Assembly: GCA_900119285.1 (NCBI GenBank)
Contig: FPIT01000008.1
Location: 1-64,000, forward strand
DNA: 64,000 nucleotides
Source: Prevotellaceae bacterium HUN156
Lineage (GTDB): Bacteria > Bacteroidota > Bacteroidia > Bacteroidales > Bacteroidaceae
Direction: 5' to 3'
Part shown: in pieces, positions 36,079 through 44,158 of the stretch
How positions within the stretch are numbered: position 1 is the first letter of the stretch
Layout of the letters: each line of letters begins with the position of its first letter
Program-made: the position numbers and the translations under genes
The notes under the pieces: model-generated
The model's input: only the letters and a program-made list of their open reading frames with translations
Databases searched by the model: none
Told to the model about the DNA's origin: nothing

Positions 36079-38513
36079 TCTTGCGGAGTAACGCGATATT
36101 GATGATAGAACGACGAAATGAAGAAATTGGGCGAGCAGAAAGCACACTTGCTGGCAATATCCTCTATCGACATGGATGTGTTACGCAAGAGGTCTGCTGC
36201 TTCCTGCAGGCGCAGATTCTTAATTAATATACGAGGGCTGCTATCGATGTGTTTAGAAAGTAGCTCATAGAACGTTCCATTATTCATATTTACCAAAGCA
36301 GCCAGTTGGCGGAATGTTATACGCTGATTCTGGTGAATCAACAAGTAAGGTATTAACGTAAGCATTACCTTTTCAAATTGCTCATTTGTCGTAGTATTGT
36401 TACGAATCTCTGAATTCTCTGAATCAGCACTTGGCTTTAATACTTCTCTCTTTAAATCCTCACTTAGTTCGGCAAAATTACGTATACGACGCAGCATGTC
36501 TTCCTCTTCATTAAGACATATCATACGCATCTTCGTGTTGCGGGCAAAGAGATAGATGTTTAGACCAATGAAGAATGTCAGCAACAATATAACCAACAGA
36601 TAAATACCAGTGCTACGCCACCAAGGCTGGTCAACATAAACAACCCACGTAAGAGGTTCCTGAGGCCAAGTGTCAGGCCATAAAGATGTTTGTACCTCAA
36701 TTACATATTTACCAGGCTGTAAACCCAGCATAGGAAGATGAAGTAAACCATTACGGTCAACCATTCCACCAGACTTACTAAATGACAATGTGTGCCATTT
36801 ATCAAACCCCATAAGTCCCTTTACACGTACACGATAGTAAGTCTGAATAGGACGCAGATAGTTCAGTCCAGAAAATGTCAGTGACAAGGAATTCTGATTA
36901 TAGTTAACATGGAATTCATACGAACGCGTTACACTACGTTCAAGAATCACCTTATCATTAATCATTGTTCCAGGTTCTACTACGATACCATTTACCATTA
37001 AGCGAACCAGCTTCGGACAAAGCTTCATTGCACCGAAACGCTCACCTTGGAAGGATGCAGGATTAAAAGCTGTCACATGGTCGAGAGACTGCATGACGAT
37101 AGTACCATCATCCAGCTTAACGCCTCTGCCATTAACAAACGATTCATTGGGGACATCGTCTTGATTGATATAAGGCTCTAAATGTGATACCTTATTATTG
37201 CGGATATACACATGAGTAATAGCATAACTGGCAGATATCCATATATCATGACTGTCATCCTCAACAATAGAGCGAATAACCTCGTTGAGCAGTCCATCCT
37301 TACGAGTGAAAGTCTGTTTCTGACCATCGGGGTATTCCACTTCAAGTCCGTTGTAAGTACCAGTCCACTTCCAGCCTCGACTATCACGATACTCACAGTT
37401 AATACGATAAGACAATTGAGGATTGGATTCGGTCATCTTGTCAAGCTTCTTTATATACACTTGAGCTTCAGGATCATTGTTCATATATGTCTTGAATGGA
37501 CTTGGGAATGCCTTCGAATAAAGTAGTCCGCGCTGAGCAGTTCCGAGCCATAATCCTCCTTGACGGTCAAAGGTGAGAGAGTTGATATTAGGAATCATCG
37601 TCCTACCCTTCGTCAGCTGTATGGTCTCGTAATGCTTTGTCTCTTCAGTTTTAATATTATAGATAAGATAGCCTCGTTCTGAAGCTATATAAATATCCTC
37701 GCCCATGGGATAGAGGTCTTTCATCTGGAAAGGTGTTTCCATCATGCGCTCCCAACTACGCTTTTCAACATCATAGCGCATGAGTATAGCCGAGTTGCTA
37801 CCATTGCGGATTTGGAAATACTGATGACCTATCAGGCAGAGAATGCCAGACTTCATAAATTGCTGCTTATTTCCTTCTGTGGAGAAAGCTTCGTCACGAT
37901 AGAGAAACTTGGAGGTCTTATAATCATAGACTGCCACAGAACCATCCGCATGGAACATCATCAACAGACGATTATCATAAAGATCCACATCCTGAAGAGT
38001 CGCATTAGTATGTATTTGGAATTTCTTGCCAAGAATACTGCTCGACAGGTATTTACCACGCAGGAACCACATATTGCACTCTCCGTCGCCATAGAAATCG
38101 TCAATATCAGGATCTTCTTTAATTGACATCAATGCCTTATCTACATTATACAGATAATGCTCTGTCAGCAAGTCTATACACGTCATTCTTCCGTTATGTT
38201 TTCCCCATAAGTGATGGTATTTATCAAAGAAGAGTTGATAATCACCCTTATAGCGTGGAAGAGATTTCGCACCATCTTGCGTTGGGTCAATATGAGAGAA
38301 ATTGGCTCCATCGAAAAAATTGACGTGTCCAATAGTAGAAAGTAATACTCTACCCGTCTTAGTGCATCGTGCTATCTGGACACTATTATCAGCCAAACCA
38401 TTGGAAGCATCATATGCAATAAACACCCTATCATTTTCACTAGCATATACACTGATACTTCCCAAAAGCATCAGAAAAGCTAGCAAAGAATTTAGTAGTA
38501 GTAATCTAATCAT
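36054..38513 (-). CDS. Membrane-spanning AraC regulator with sensor beta-propeller, lacking kinase domains
   Basis: An 819-residue protein. It has a signal peptide (LLLLNSLLAFLMLLGSISVYA), a large periplasmic part resembling the two-component-regulator propeller (WLGTAQRGLLYSK, DSRGWKWTGTYNGLEV, DSHDIWISASYAITH) with a Y_Y_Y-like Ig domain near 545-630, one membrane helix at about 635-658 (STGIYLLVILLLTFFIGLNIYL) and a cytoplasmic AraC helix-turn-helix at about 715-815 (TFRQLAALVNMNNGTFYELL, SIEDIASKCAFCSPNFFISSF). Hybrid two-component systems of Bacteroidales place kinase and receiver domains between helix and HTH; here only a linker of about 55 residues is present. It is probably a one-component membrane-bound regulator. 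Confidence 0.82.
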   Translation of the reverse strand: MIRLLLLNSLLAFLMLLGSISVYASENDRVFIAYDASNGLADNSVQIARCTKTGRVLLSTIGHVNFFDGANFSHIDPTQDGAKSLPRYKGDYQLFFDKYHHLWGKHNGRMTCIDLLTEHYLYNVDKALMSIKEDPDIDDFYGDGECNMWFLRGKYLSSSILGKKFQIHTNATLQDVDLYDNRLLMMFHADGSVAVYDYKTSKFLYRDEAFSTEGNKQQFMKSGILCLIGHQYFQIRNGSNSAILMRYDVEKRSWERMMETPFQMKDLYPMGEDIYIASERGYLIYNIKTEETKHYETIQLTKGRTMIPNINSLTFDRQGGLWLGTAQRGLLYSKAFPSPFKTYMNNDPEAQVYIKKLDKMTESNPQLSYRINCEYRDSRGWKWTGTYNGLEVEYPDGQKQTFTRKDGLLNEVIRSIVEDDSHDIWISASYAITHVYIRNNKVSHLEPYINQDDVPNESFVNGRGVKLDDGTIVMQSLDHVTAFNPASFQGERFGAMKLCPKLVRLMVNGIVVEPGTMINDKVILERSVTRSYEFHVNYNQNSLSLTFSGLNYLRPIQTYYRVRVKGLMGFDKWHTLSFSKSGGMVDRNGLLHLPMLGLQPGKYVIEVQTSLWPDTWPQEPLTWVVYVDQPWWRSTGIYLLVILLLTFFIGLNIYLFARNTKMRMICLNEEEDMLRRIRNFAELSEDLKREVLKPSADSENSEIRNNTTTNEQFEKVMLTLIPYLLIHQNQRITFRQLAALVNMNNGTFYELLSKHIDSSPRILIKNLRLQEAADLLRNTSMSIEDIASKCAFCSPNFFISSFYHQYRVTPQDYRKINAL

Positions 38514-38541
38514 ATCACATTTCTCTCGGTATATCTGGGGG

Positions 38542-38549
38542 CAAAGATA
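38542..38549 (-). promoter_or_regulatory. -7 box of the membrane AraC regulator gene
   Basis: The minus strand reads TATCTTTG followed by CC, 28 bp before the start codon. Confidence 0.6.
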
Positions 38550-38590
38550 AAAAAAAAAAGAATAACTTCCAAATTTTCAAACAAAAAAAA

Positions 38591-38623
38591 GAATCTTCCT
38601 CATTTTACACATGAGAAAGATTC
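38591..38623 (-). terminator. Terminator after tRNA-Pro
   Basis: On the minus strand GAATCTTTCTCAT and ATGAGGAAGATTC form a stem with one mismatch, followed by eight T. It lies 12 bp after the tRNA. Confidence 0.85.
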
Positions 38624-38635
38624 CTTGAATTAATG

Positions 38636-38708
38636 TCGAGGTGACAGGACTCGAACCTGCGACAGCCTGGTCCCAAACCAGGAACGCTACCAACTGCGCT
38701 ACACCTCG
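38636..38708 (-). tRNA. tRNA-Pro (anticodon TGG)
   Basis: A full cloverleaf can be drawn. The acceptor stem CGAGGTG pairs with CACCTCG, the discriminator is A, the anticodon arm CCTGG-TTTGGGA-CCAGG gives anticodon TGG, and the T arm is GCAGG-TTCGAGT-CCTGT. CCA is not encoded. A TACCTTTG box lies 20 bp upstream and a strong terminator downstream. Confidence 0.97.
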
Positions 38709-38720
38709 TTTGCCTTGAAA

Positions 38721-38756
38721 GCGGGTGCAAAGGTACTAAATATCTTTGACACCCGC
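38721..38756. promoter_or_regulatory. tRNA-Pro promoter box inside a palindrome that may terminate spt
   Basis: The minus strand carries TACCTTTG at 38728-38735, the tRNA-Pro -7 box. It lies inside an imperfect palindrome with arms GCGGGTG (38721-38727) and CACCCGC (38750-38756) and inner arms AAAG/CTTT. The palindrome begins 14 bp after the spt stop codon, so one sequence could end spt transcription and start tRNA-Pro transcription. Confidence 0.5.
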
Positions 38757-38770
38757 AAATTTTTTGGCAA

Positions 38771-39958
38771 TTATTTTATGATTCCTTGTTCAATAAATAT
38801 CTTTTTGAGGATTTTTACTGAACGTTCTACCTGTTCTTCGGTATGTGTAGCCATCAAAGCGTAACGAACCAAAGTGTCCTGAGGAGCACATGCTGGAGGG
38901 ATTACAGGATTGATAAATACACCTGCCTTGAATGCCAAGGCTGTTACCAAGAAGGTCTTCTCAACGTCGCGAACATAGAGAGGAATAATAGGACTCTCTG
39001 TGTCACCAATCTCAAAACCTTCTTCAGCAAAACGCTTCAAAGCATACTTGGTAACCTTCCACAAAGCCTCAATGCGCTCTGGTTCCTTCTGAAGGATATG
39101 AAGAGCCTCCATTGCAGCTGCAGTAGCAGCAGGAGTATTAGAAGCTGAGAAGATATAAGTACGACATGTATGACGCAGGAAGTTGATAGTATCAGCATCA
39201 GAAGCGATAAATCCACCGATTGATGCCAAAGACTTAGAGAATGTACCCATAATCAGGTCAACCTCATCTGTCAATCCAAAATAGTCGCAGACACCACGGC
39301 CATGATCACCAAAGACACCAATACCATGGGCTTCGTCAACCATGATTGAACAGTTGTACTTATGCTTCAGTTCTACAATCTCTGGCAACTTACACAAGTC
39401 ACCCTCCATAGAGAATACGCCATCAACAACTATCAGTTTAACTGCATCGTATGGCAACTTCTGGAGAATACGCTCCAAATCTGCCATATCGTTGTGCTTG
39501 TAACGCAACTGACGAGCAAAAGACAAACGACGTCCGTCTACAATACTTGCGTGATCACGATCATCGCAAATAATATAGTCATCTTTACCTACAACCATAG
39601 CCAAAACGCCCTGGTTTACAGAGAAACCTGTTGAGAAGCAAAGACAATCGTCTTTATGAATAAATTGAGAAATTTCTTTTTCAAGTTGAACGTGGATATC
39701 GAGCGTACCATTGAGAAAACGGCTTCCAGCACATCCAGAACCATACTTATCAAGTGCAGCCTTAGCAGCATCAATAATACGTTGGTCTCCTGTTAATCCA
39801 GTGTAGGCATTAGATCCGAACATCAATACTTTGTGTCCGCCCATTTCAACTTCTGTACCCTGCTTACCCTCAATCTCACGGAAGTAGGGATAAACGTCAG
39901 CCTCCATATACTTTTGCGGCTCACGATAATGCTTGTATCTTTCTTGTAATTGTCCCAT
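38771..39958 (-). CDS. spt: Serine palmitoyltransferase
   Basis: A PLP-dependent alpha-oxoamine synthase of 395 residues. Its N-terminus (MGQLQERYKHY) and GKQGTEVEMGGHKVLMFGSN match the Bacteroidales serine palmitoyltransferase, which joins serine and a fatty acyl-CoA/ACP to start sphingolipid synthesis. Key parts are GSGCAGSRFLNGTLDIHVQLE (in segments), VDEAHGIGVFG and the PLP-lysine in GTFSKSLASIGG. Related enzymes (KBL, AONS) are alternatives, but the N-terminus favours SPT. I chose the ATG at 39958; the leader contains a GTAGCA-TGCTAC hairpin. It is divergent from a lipid kinase gene. Confidence 0.88.
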   Translation of the reverse strand: MGQLQERYKHYREPQKYMEADVYPYFREIEGKQGTEVEMGGHKVLMFGSNAYTGLTGDQRIIDAAKAALDKYGSGCAGSRFLNGTLDIHVQLEKEISQFIHKDDCLCFSTGFSVNQGVLAMVVGKDDYIICDDRDHASIVDGRRLSFARQLRYKHNDMADLERILQKLPYDAVKLIVVDGVFSMEGDLCKLPEIVELKHKYNCSIMVDEAHGIGVFGDHGRGVCDYFGLTDEVDLIMGTFSKSLASIGGFIASDADTINFLRHTCRTYIFSASNTPAATAAAMEALHILQKEPERIEALWKVTKYALKRFAEEGFEIGDTESPIIPLYVRDVEKTFLVTALAFKAGVFINPVIPPACAPQDTLVRYALMATHTEEQVERSVKILKKIFIEQGIIK

Positions 39959-40010
39959 AATTAATAGGTATTGTAGCACTAAATGCTACTAAGTTTTTAT
40001 TTTCAGCCTG

Positions 40011-40018
40011 CAAAGTTA
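40011..40018 (-). promoter_or_regulatory. -7 box of spt
   Basis: The minus strand reads TAACTTTG followed by CAGG, 53 bp before the ATG. Confidence 0.6.
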
Positions 40019-40112
40019 CACATTTTTATTCAAATAGTGCACAAAAAAGCATATATTTCTTCATTTTTACTAATTTTATCGTTATTATGAGGTCTTTTTC
40101 TTTAAATCTTTG

Positions 40113-40120
40113 TAATTTTG
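40113..40120 (+). promoter_or_regulatory. -7 box of the lipid kinase gene, 7 bp before its ATG
   Basis: TAATTTTG followed by CATACAA and then ATG. The predicted transcript would have a leader of only a few bases, or start at the second in-frame ATG (40137). Confidence 0.6.
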
Positions 40121-40127
40121 CATACAA

Positions 40128-41162
40128 ATGAACGGTATGAAGAGTATTGTATTCATCATCAATCCTATTTCTGGCACGCAAAGTAAAGAGGAAATGCCAA
40201 AATTGATAAGCGACCATCTCAACATGAGTCGCTTCAAATACGAAGTGCAATTCACTGAATATGCGGGACATGCAGCAGAAATAGCTCGTCAATGTGCTGC
40301 TGACGGTATAGATATTGCAGTAGCAGTAGGTGGCGATGGCACGATTAATGAAGTAGCTCGTTCATTGGTTCATACACATACCGCACTGGGAATTATTCCC
40401 TGTGGTTCTGGTAATGGACTGGCGCGACATCTGTGTATTCCGATGGATGCAGTAAAAGCCATTCAGATTATCAATGAATGCCAGATAGAATCGTTTGACT
40501 ATGGTGTCATCAACGGGCTCCCCTTCTTCTGCACCTGTGGTATGGGCTTTGATGCTTTCATCTCACTAAAATTTGCAGAAGCAGGCAAACGCGGTCCAAT
40601 CACCTATGTAGAAAATGTTCTAAAAGAAGGATTGAAATACGAGCCTGAGACCTACGAAATCGTCGATGACAGCGGTACCGTCTATCATAAAGCCTTCTTG
40701 ATTGCTTGCGCCAATGCATCACAATATGGAAATAATGCATATATCGCTCCAGGTGCCACAATGCGCGATGGAATGATGGATGTAATTATCATGGAGCCTT
40801 TCGATGCACTGGAAGCGCCACAAATTGCTGCCGATCTTTTCATGAAGACGTTAGGCAACAACTCAAAGATTAAAACATTCCGCGCACAAAGCATCCACAT
40901 TCACCGCAAAAAAGCTGGAGCAATCCATTATGATGGTGACCCGATTATGACAGGAACGGATGTTGATGTGCATATTGAGCATATGGGCATACAGATTATT
41001 ACCAACCCAGAAGCTACAGAAGATAGTGCTCAACCCAATCAACTGCTAAATGCTTTTAGCGATTTCTTTAATAATATAAATAATGTACGCGAAGACATCG
41101 GAAAAGGTAGTCGAAGAATCCAAGCTATCAACAAAGTGCTTCTTCGTAAACTTCGCTCATAA
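40128..41162 (+). CDS. YegS/BmrU-type diacylglycerol or lipid kinase
   Basis: A 344-residue soluble lipid kinase of the DAGK catalytic family, which phosphorylates lipid hydroxyl groups with ATP. It has the N-terminal NPISGTQSKEEMP, the nucleotide-binding VAVGGDGTINEVA and GIIPCGSGNGLARHL, and the C-terminal beta-sandwich (YDGDPIMTGTDVDVHI). The divergent neighbour is serine palmitoyltransferase, so a sphingoid or ceramide substrate is as plausible as diacylglycerol; this is inference. Residues after about 295 form an extra helical tail. Confidence 0.87.
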   Translation: MNGMKSIVFIINPISGTQSKEEMPKLISDHLNMSRFKYEVQFTEYAGHAAEIARQCAADGIDIAVAVGGDGTINEVARSLVHTHTALGIIPCGSGNGLARHLCIPMDAVKAIQIINECQIESFDYGVINGLPFFCTCGMGFDAFISLKFAEAGKRGPITYVENVLKEGLKYEPETYEIVDDSGTVYHKAFLIACANASQYGNNAYIAPGATMRDGMMDVIIMEPFDALEAPQIAADLFMKTLGNNSKIKTFRAQSIHIHRKKAGAIHYDGDPIMTGTDVDVHIEHMGIQIITNPEATEDSAQPNQLLNAFSDFFNNINNVREDIGKGSRRIQAINKVLLRKLRS

Positions 41163-41167
41163 ACAAC

Positions 41168-41320
41168 GTGCAAATTACACTGACCATACTCATCATTTTA
41201 GCAGCCGTGAGCTATGCTTCATGGCGGTTTTATCAGTCACTTCGCAGCAACGGAGACCCATGTTGTAGATGTGAAATGAAAAAAAACTGCCAAAAATTTG
41301 GTCAATCCAAAGAAAAGTAG
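41168..41320 (+). CDS. Cys-rich single-pass membrane micropeptide (FeoB-associated-like)
   Basis: A GTG-started frame 5 bp after the lipid kinase stop encodes 50 residues: one N-terminal helix (ITLTILIILAAVSYASWRFY), then a short Cys cluster (GDPCCRCEMKKNC) and a basic tail. This layout resembles the 'FeoB-associated Cys-rich membrane protein' family, but no feoB is in the window. Spacing suggests cotranscription with the kinase. The stop codon directly precedes the tRNA-Cys promoter box. Confidence 0.55.
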   Translation: MQITLTILIILAAVSYASWRFYQSLRSNGDPCCRCEMKKNCQKFGQSKEK

Positions 41321-41328
41321 TACCTTTG
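41321..41328 (+). promoter_or_regulatory. -7 box of tRNA-Cys
   Basis: TACCTTTG followed by CACTC, 16 bp before the tRNA; it directly follows the micropeptide stop codon. Confidence 0.65.
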
Positions 41329-41344
41329 CACTCGCTTTAGAAAC

Positions 41345-41416
41345 GGTGCCTTGGATGAGTGGCTTAGTCAACGGTCTGCAAAACCGTCTACGGCGGTTCG
41401 AATCCGCCAGGCACCT
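41345..41416 (+). tRNA. tRNA-Cys (anticodon GCA)
   Basis: The acceptor stem GGTGCCT pairs with AGGCACC and the discriminator is T (U73, as expected for Cys). The anticodon arm is ACGGT-CTGCAAA-ACCGT and the T arm GGCGG-TTCGAAT-CCGCC. CCA is not encoded. Confidence 0.97.
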
Positions 41417-41417
41417 C

Positions 41418-41456
41418 AGAGAAAAGTGGAATTCTCTATAGAGAGTTCCACTTTTC
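41418..41456 (+). terminator. Terminator after tRNA-Cys
   Basis: AGAAAAGTGGAA pairs with TTCCACTTTTCT (with inner CTCTATAGAG pairing as well), followed by TTTTATTTTT. It begins 2 bp after the tRNA. Confidence 0.9.
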
Positions 41457-41508
41457 TTTTATTTTTCAAAAAACGTGGAAAAGTTGCCGTTATTTGAAAA
41501 TAAATGCG

Positions 41509-41516
41509 TAAATTTG
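41509..41516 (+). promoter_or_regulatory. -7 box of tkt-rpiB
   Basis: TAAATTTG followed by CATC matches TAnnTTTG; a TTG 22 bp upstream may be the -33 element. The leader to the tkt ATG is about 45 nt. Confidence 0.6.
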
Positions 41517-41565
41517 CATCACTATTTGCAACGAGTATTTATTATCTAAACAATAACTATTTATT

Positions 41566-43578
41566 ATGAACGACAACAAAATCATGAACAGAGCAGCGGA
41601 CAACATCCGTATTCTTGCTGCTTCGATGGTTGAAAAGGCCAAGTCTGGTCACCCAGGCGGTGCTATGGGTGGTGCAGATTTCATCAACACCCTGTATTCA
41701 GAATTCCTTGTTTACGATCCCGAGAATCCCGCATGGGAGGGTCGCGACCGTTTCTTCCTCGATCCAGGTCACATGGCTCCTATGCTCTACAGCCAGCTCG
41801 CCCTTATCGGTAAGTTCACACTGGAAGATTTGCAGAATCTGCGTCAGTGGGGTTCAGTAACTCCTGGTCACCCTGAGCGCGAGATTGAGCGTGGCATCGA
41901 GAACACCTCTGGTCCTCTTGGTCAGGGTCACTGCTTTGCTGTTGGTGCTGCTATCGCTGCTAAGTTCCTGAAGGCTCGTCTGGGCAACGTAATGAGTCAG
42001 ACTATCTATGCATACATCTCTGATGGTGGTGTGCAGGAGGAGATTTCTCAGGGTGCTGGTCGTATTGCCGGTACATTGGGACTTGACAACCTCATCATGT
42101 TCTACGACGCTAACGATATTCAGCTTTCTACTCGCACAGAGGTAGTAACCAACGAGGATACTGCTAAGAAGTATGAGGCTTGGGGATGGTATGTACAGAA
42201 GATTAACGGTAACGACGTTGACGAGATTCGTAAGGCCATCAAGAATGCTCAGGCAGAGAAGGAGCGTCCTTCACTCATCATCGGTCACTGTGTAATGGGT
42301 AAGGGTGCACGTAAGGCTGACAACACTTCATACGAGAGCAACTGCGCTACTCATGGTGCTCCTCTCGGTGGCGATGCATATATCAACACTATGAAGAACC
42401 TCGGTGCTGACCCTGAGAATCCATTCCAGATTTTCCCCGAAGTTAAGGAACTCTATGCAAAGCGTGCTGAGGAACTGAAGAAGATTGTTGCTGAGCGCTA
42501 TGCAGAGAAGGCTGAGTGGGCAAAGGGACATCCTGAGCAGGCTAAGCAGCTGGAAGAGTGGTTCAGCGGTAAGGCTCCAAAGATTGACTGGAGCAAGGTT
42601 GAACAGAAACCTGGTTGCGCTACTCGTAACGCTTCTGCTACAGTTCTCGGTCAGTTGGCAGAGCAGGTACCCAACATGATTTGTGCATCTGCCGACCTCT
42701 CTAACTCAGATAACACTAACGGCTTCCTTAAGAAGACTCACGATATCGTTCGTGGTGACTTCAGCGGTGCATTCTTCGAGGCTGGTGTTGCTGAGCTCAC
42801 TATGGCTTGCTGCTGTATCGGTATGGCTCTGCACGGTGGCGTTATCCCTGCTTGCGGTACCTTCTTCGTATTCTCTGATTACATGAAGCCTGCTGTACGT
42901 ATGGCTGCTCTGATGGAGCTCCCCGTTAAATTCATCTGGACTCACGATGCATTCCGCGTTGGTGAGGATGGTCCTACTCACGAGCCCGTTGAGCAGGAGG
43001 CACAGATTCGTCTAATGGAGAAGCTGAAGAACCATCACGGCAAGAACTCTGTACTCGTTGTTCGTCCTGCTGATGCTGAGGAAACTACTGTTTGCTGGCG
43101 TATGGCTATGGAGAACGTAGATACTCCTACCGCTCTTATCTTCTCTCGTCAGAATATCGAGATGCTGCCCGAGGGCAACGACTACAACCAGGCAACTAAG
43201 GGTGCTTATGTAGTTAAGGGTTCTGATGAGAACTACGATGTAATCCTGTTGGCTTCTGGTTCTGAGGTTTCTACCCTTGAGGCTGGTGCTGCCCTCCTCC
43301 GTCAGGATGGTGTAAAGGTTCGCATCGTTAGTGTTCCTTCTGAGGGTCTGTTCCGCAGCCAGAGCAAGGAATATCAGCAGAGCGTTCTGCCCGCAGGTAA
43401 GAAGAAGTTCGGTCTCACCGCAGGTCTGCCCGTAAACCTTGAAGGTCTGGTAGGTGCCGATGGTACTGTATGGGGTCTCGAGAGCTTTGGTTTCTCTGCT
43501 CCTTACAAGGTGCTTGACGAGAAGCTGGGCTTCACTGGTCAGAATGTCTACGAGCAAGTAAAGAAACTGCTTGCTTAA
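41566..43578 (+). CDS. tkt: Transketolase
   Basis: Transketolase moves two-carbon ketol units in the pentose phosphate pathway using thiamine diphosphate. The 670-residue protein is complete: KSGHPGGAMGGADF, PGHPEREIERGIENTSGPLGQG (in parts), the ThDP/metal motif around YISDGGVQEEISQGAGRIAG with FYDANDIQLS, the pyrimidine-binding domain with the FEAGVAELTMACCCIGMALHGG block and THDAFRVGEDGPTHEPVEQ, and the C-terminal domain. Codon use is strongly biased, as expected for a highly expressed gene. It is cotranscribed with rpiB. Confidence 0.97.
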   Translation: MNDNKIMNRAADNIRILAASMVEKAKSGHPGGAMGGADFINTLYSEFLVYDPENPAWEGRDRFFLDPGHMAPMLYSQLALIGKFTLEDLQNLRQWGSVTPGHPEREIERGIENTSGPLGQGHCFAVGAAIAAKFLKARLGNVMSQTIYAYISDGGVQEEISQGAGRIAGTLGLDNLIMFYDANDIQLSTRTEVVTNEDTAKKYEAWGWYVQKINGNDVDEIRKAIKNAQAEKERPSLIIGHCVMGKGARKADNTSYESNCATHGAPLGGDAYINTMKNLGADPENPFQIFPEVKELYAKRAEELKKIVAERYAEKAEWAKGHPEQAKQLEEWFSGKAPKIDWSKVEQKPGCATRNASATVLGQLAEQVPNMICASADLSNSDNTNGFLKKTHDIVRGDFSGAFFEAGVAELTMACCCIGMALHGGVIPACGTFFVFSDYMKPAVRMAALMELPVKFIWTHDAFRVGEDGPTHEPVEQEAQIRLMEKLKNHHGKNSVLVVRPADAEETTVCWRMAMENVDTPTALIFSRQNIEMLPEGNDYNQATKGAYVVKGSDENYDVILLASGSEVSTLEAGAALLRQDGVKVRIVSVPSEGLFRSQSKEYQQSVLPAGKKKFGLTAGLPVNLEGLVGADGTVWGLESFGFSAPYKVLDEKLGFTGQNVYEQVKKLLA

Positions 43579-43580
43579 TA

Positions 43581-43615
43581 GATAATTGATAATTGACAAT
43601 TAAACATTAACGCCT
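43581..43615. repeat. Heptamer array at the tkt/rpiB junction
   Basis: GATAATT, GATAATT and GACAATT are clear units; AAACATT and AACGCCT continue the 7-bp spacing to the rpiB ATG but are diverged. Confidence 0.65.
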
Positions 43616-44059
43616 ATGGAAGTAAAGACAGTTGGCGTTGCTTGTGATCATGCAGGCTTCGCACTAAAGAAATTTGTTATCCAGTATCTGGAGTCTAAGG
43701 GCTATCCCTATAAAGACTATGGAACATGGAGTGATGCGTCAGTTGATTATCCCGACTTCGGTCATGCTTTGGCTGAGGGTATTGAGAGTGGTGAGGTTTA
43801 TCCCGGTATTGCTATCTGTGGTAGCGGTGAGGGAATCTCTATTACGCTCAACAAGCATCAGCAGGTACGCGCCGGCTTGTGCTGGATTCCCGAGATAGCT
43901 CACCTAATTCGTCAGCACAACGATGCTAACGTACTGGTGATGCCAGGTCGTTTTATTGACAACAACATGGCAGAGAAGATTATGGATGAATTCTTTACCG
44001 CAAGCTTCGAAGGTGGTCGCCACCAGAAGCGTGTTGATAAGATTCCTGTTCAGAAATAA
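43616..44059 (+). CDS. rpiB: Ribose 5-phosphate isomerase B
   Basis: RpiB interconverts ribulose and ribose 5-phosphates. The 147-residue product is the standard LacAB/RpiB fold, with VACDHAGFALKKFV, YPDFGHALAEGIESGE, the active-site Cys region GIAICGSGEGISITLNKH and the NDANVLVMPGRF segment. It follows tkt, so the two act on the same metabolites in the non-oxidative pentose phosphate branch. Two hairpins follow, the second a strong terminator. Confidence 0.96.
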   Translation: MEVKTVGVACDHAGFALKKFVIQYLESKGYPYKDYGTWSDASVDYPDFGHALAEGIESGEVYPGIAICGSGEGISITLNKHQQVRAGLCWIPEIAHLIRQHNDANVLVMPGRFIDNNMAEKIMDEFFTASFEGGRHQKRVDKIPVQK

Positions 44060-44099
44060 TCGTTCTGCAAAAAAAAGCAATTAAGAATTGCTTATTACA

Positions 44100-44140
44100 A
44101 AAAAAGAATCCGCAATCTGCATGGTTGTGGATTCTTTTTT
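44100..44140 (+). terminator. Terminator after rpiB, joined to the next promoter
   Basis: AAAAAAGAATCC pairs with GGATTCTTTTTT. A smaller hairpin (AAGCAATT-AAG-AATTGCTT, 44075-44093) precedes it. The T tract runs directly into the -7 box TAATTTTG of the next gene. Confidence 0.85.
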
Positions 44141-44141
44141 G

Positions 44142-44149
44142 TAATTTTG
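44142..44149 (+). promoter_or_regulatory. -7 box of the LolA-like gene
   Basis: TAATTTTG followed by CACTCCATT and then ATG, only 9 bp from box to start codon. It directly follows the terminator T tract. Confidence 0.6.
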
Positions 44150-44158
44150 CACTCCATT

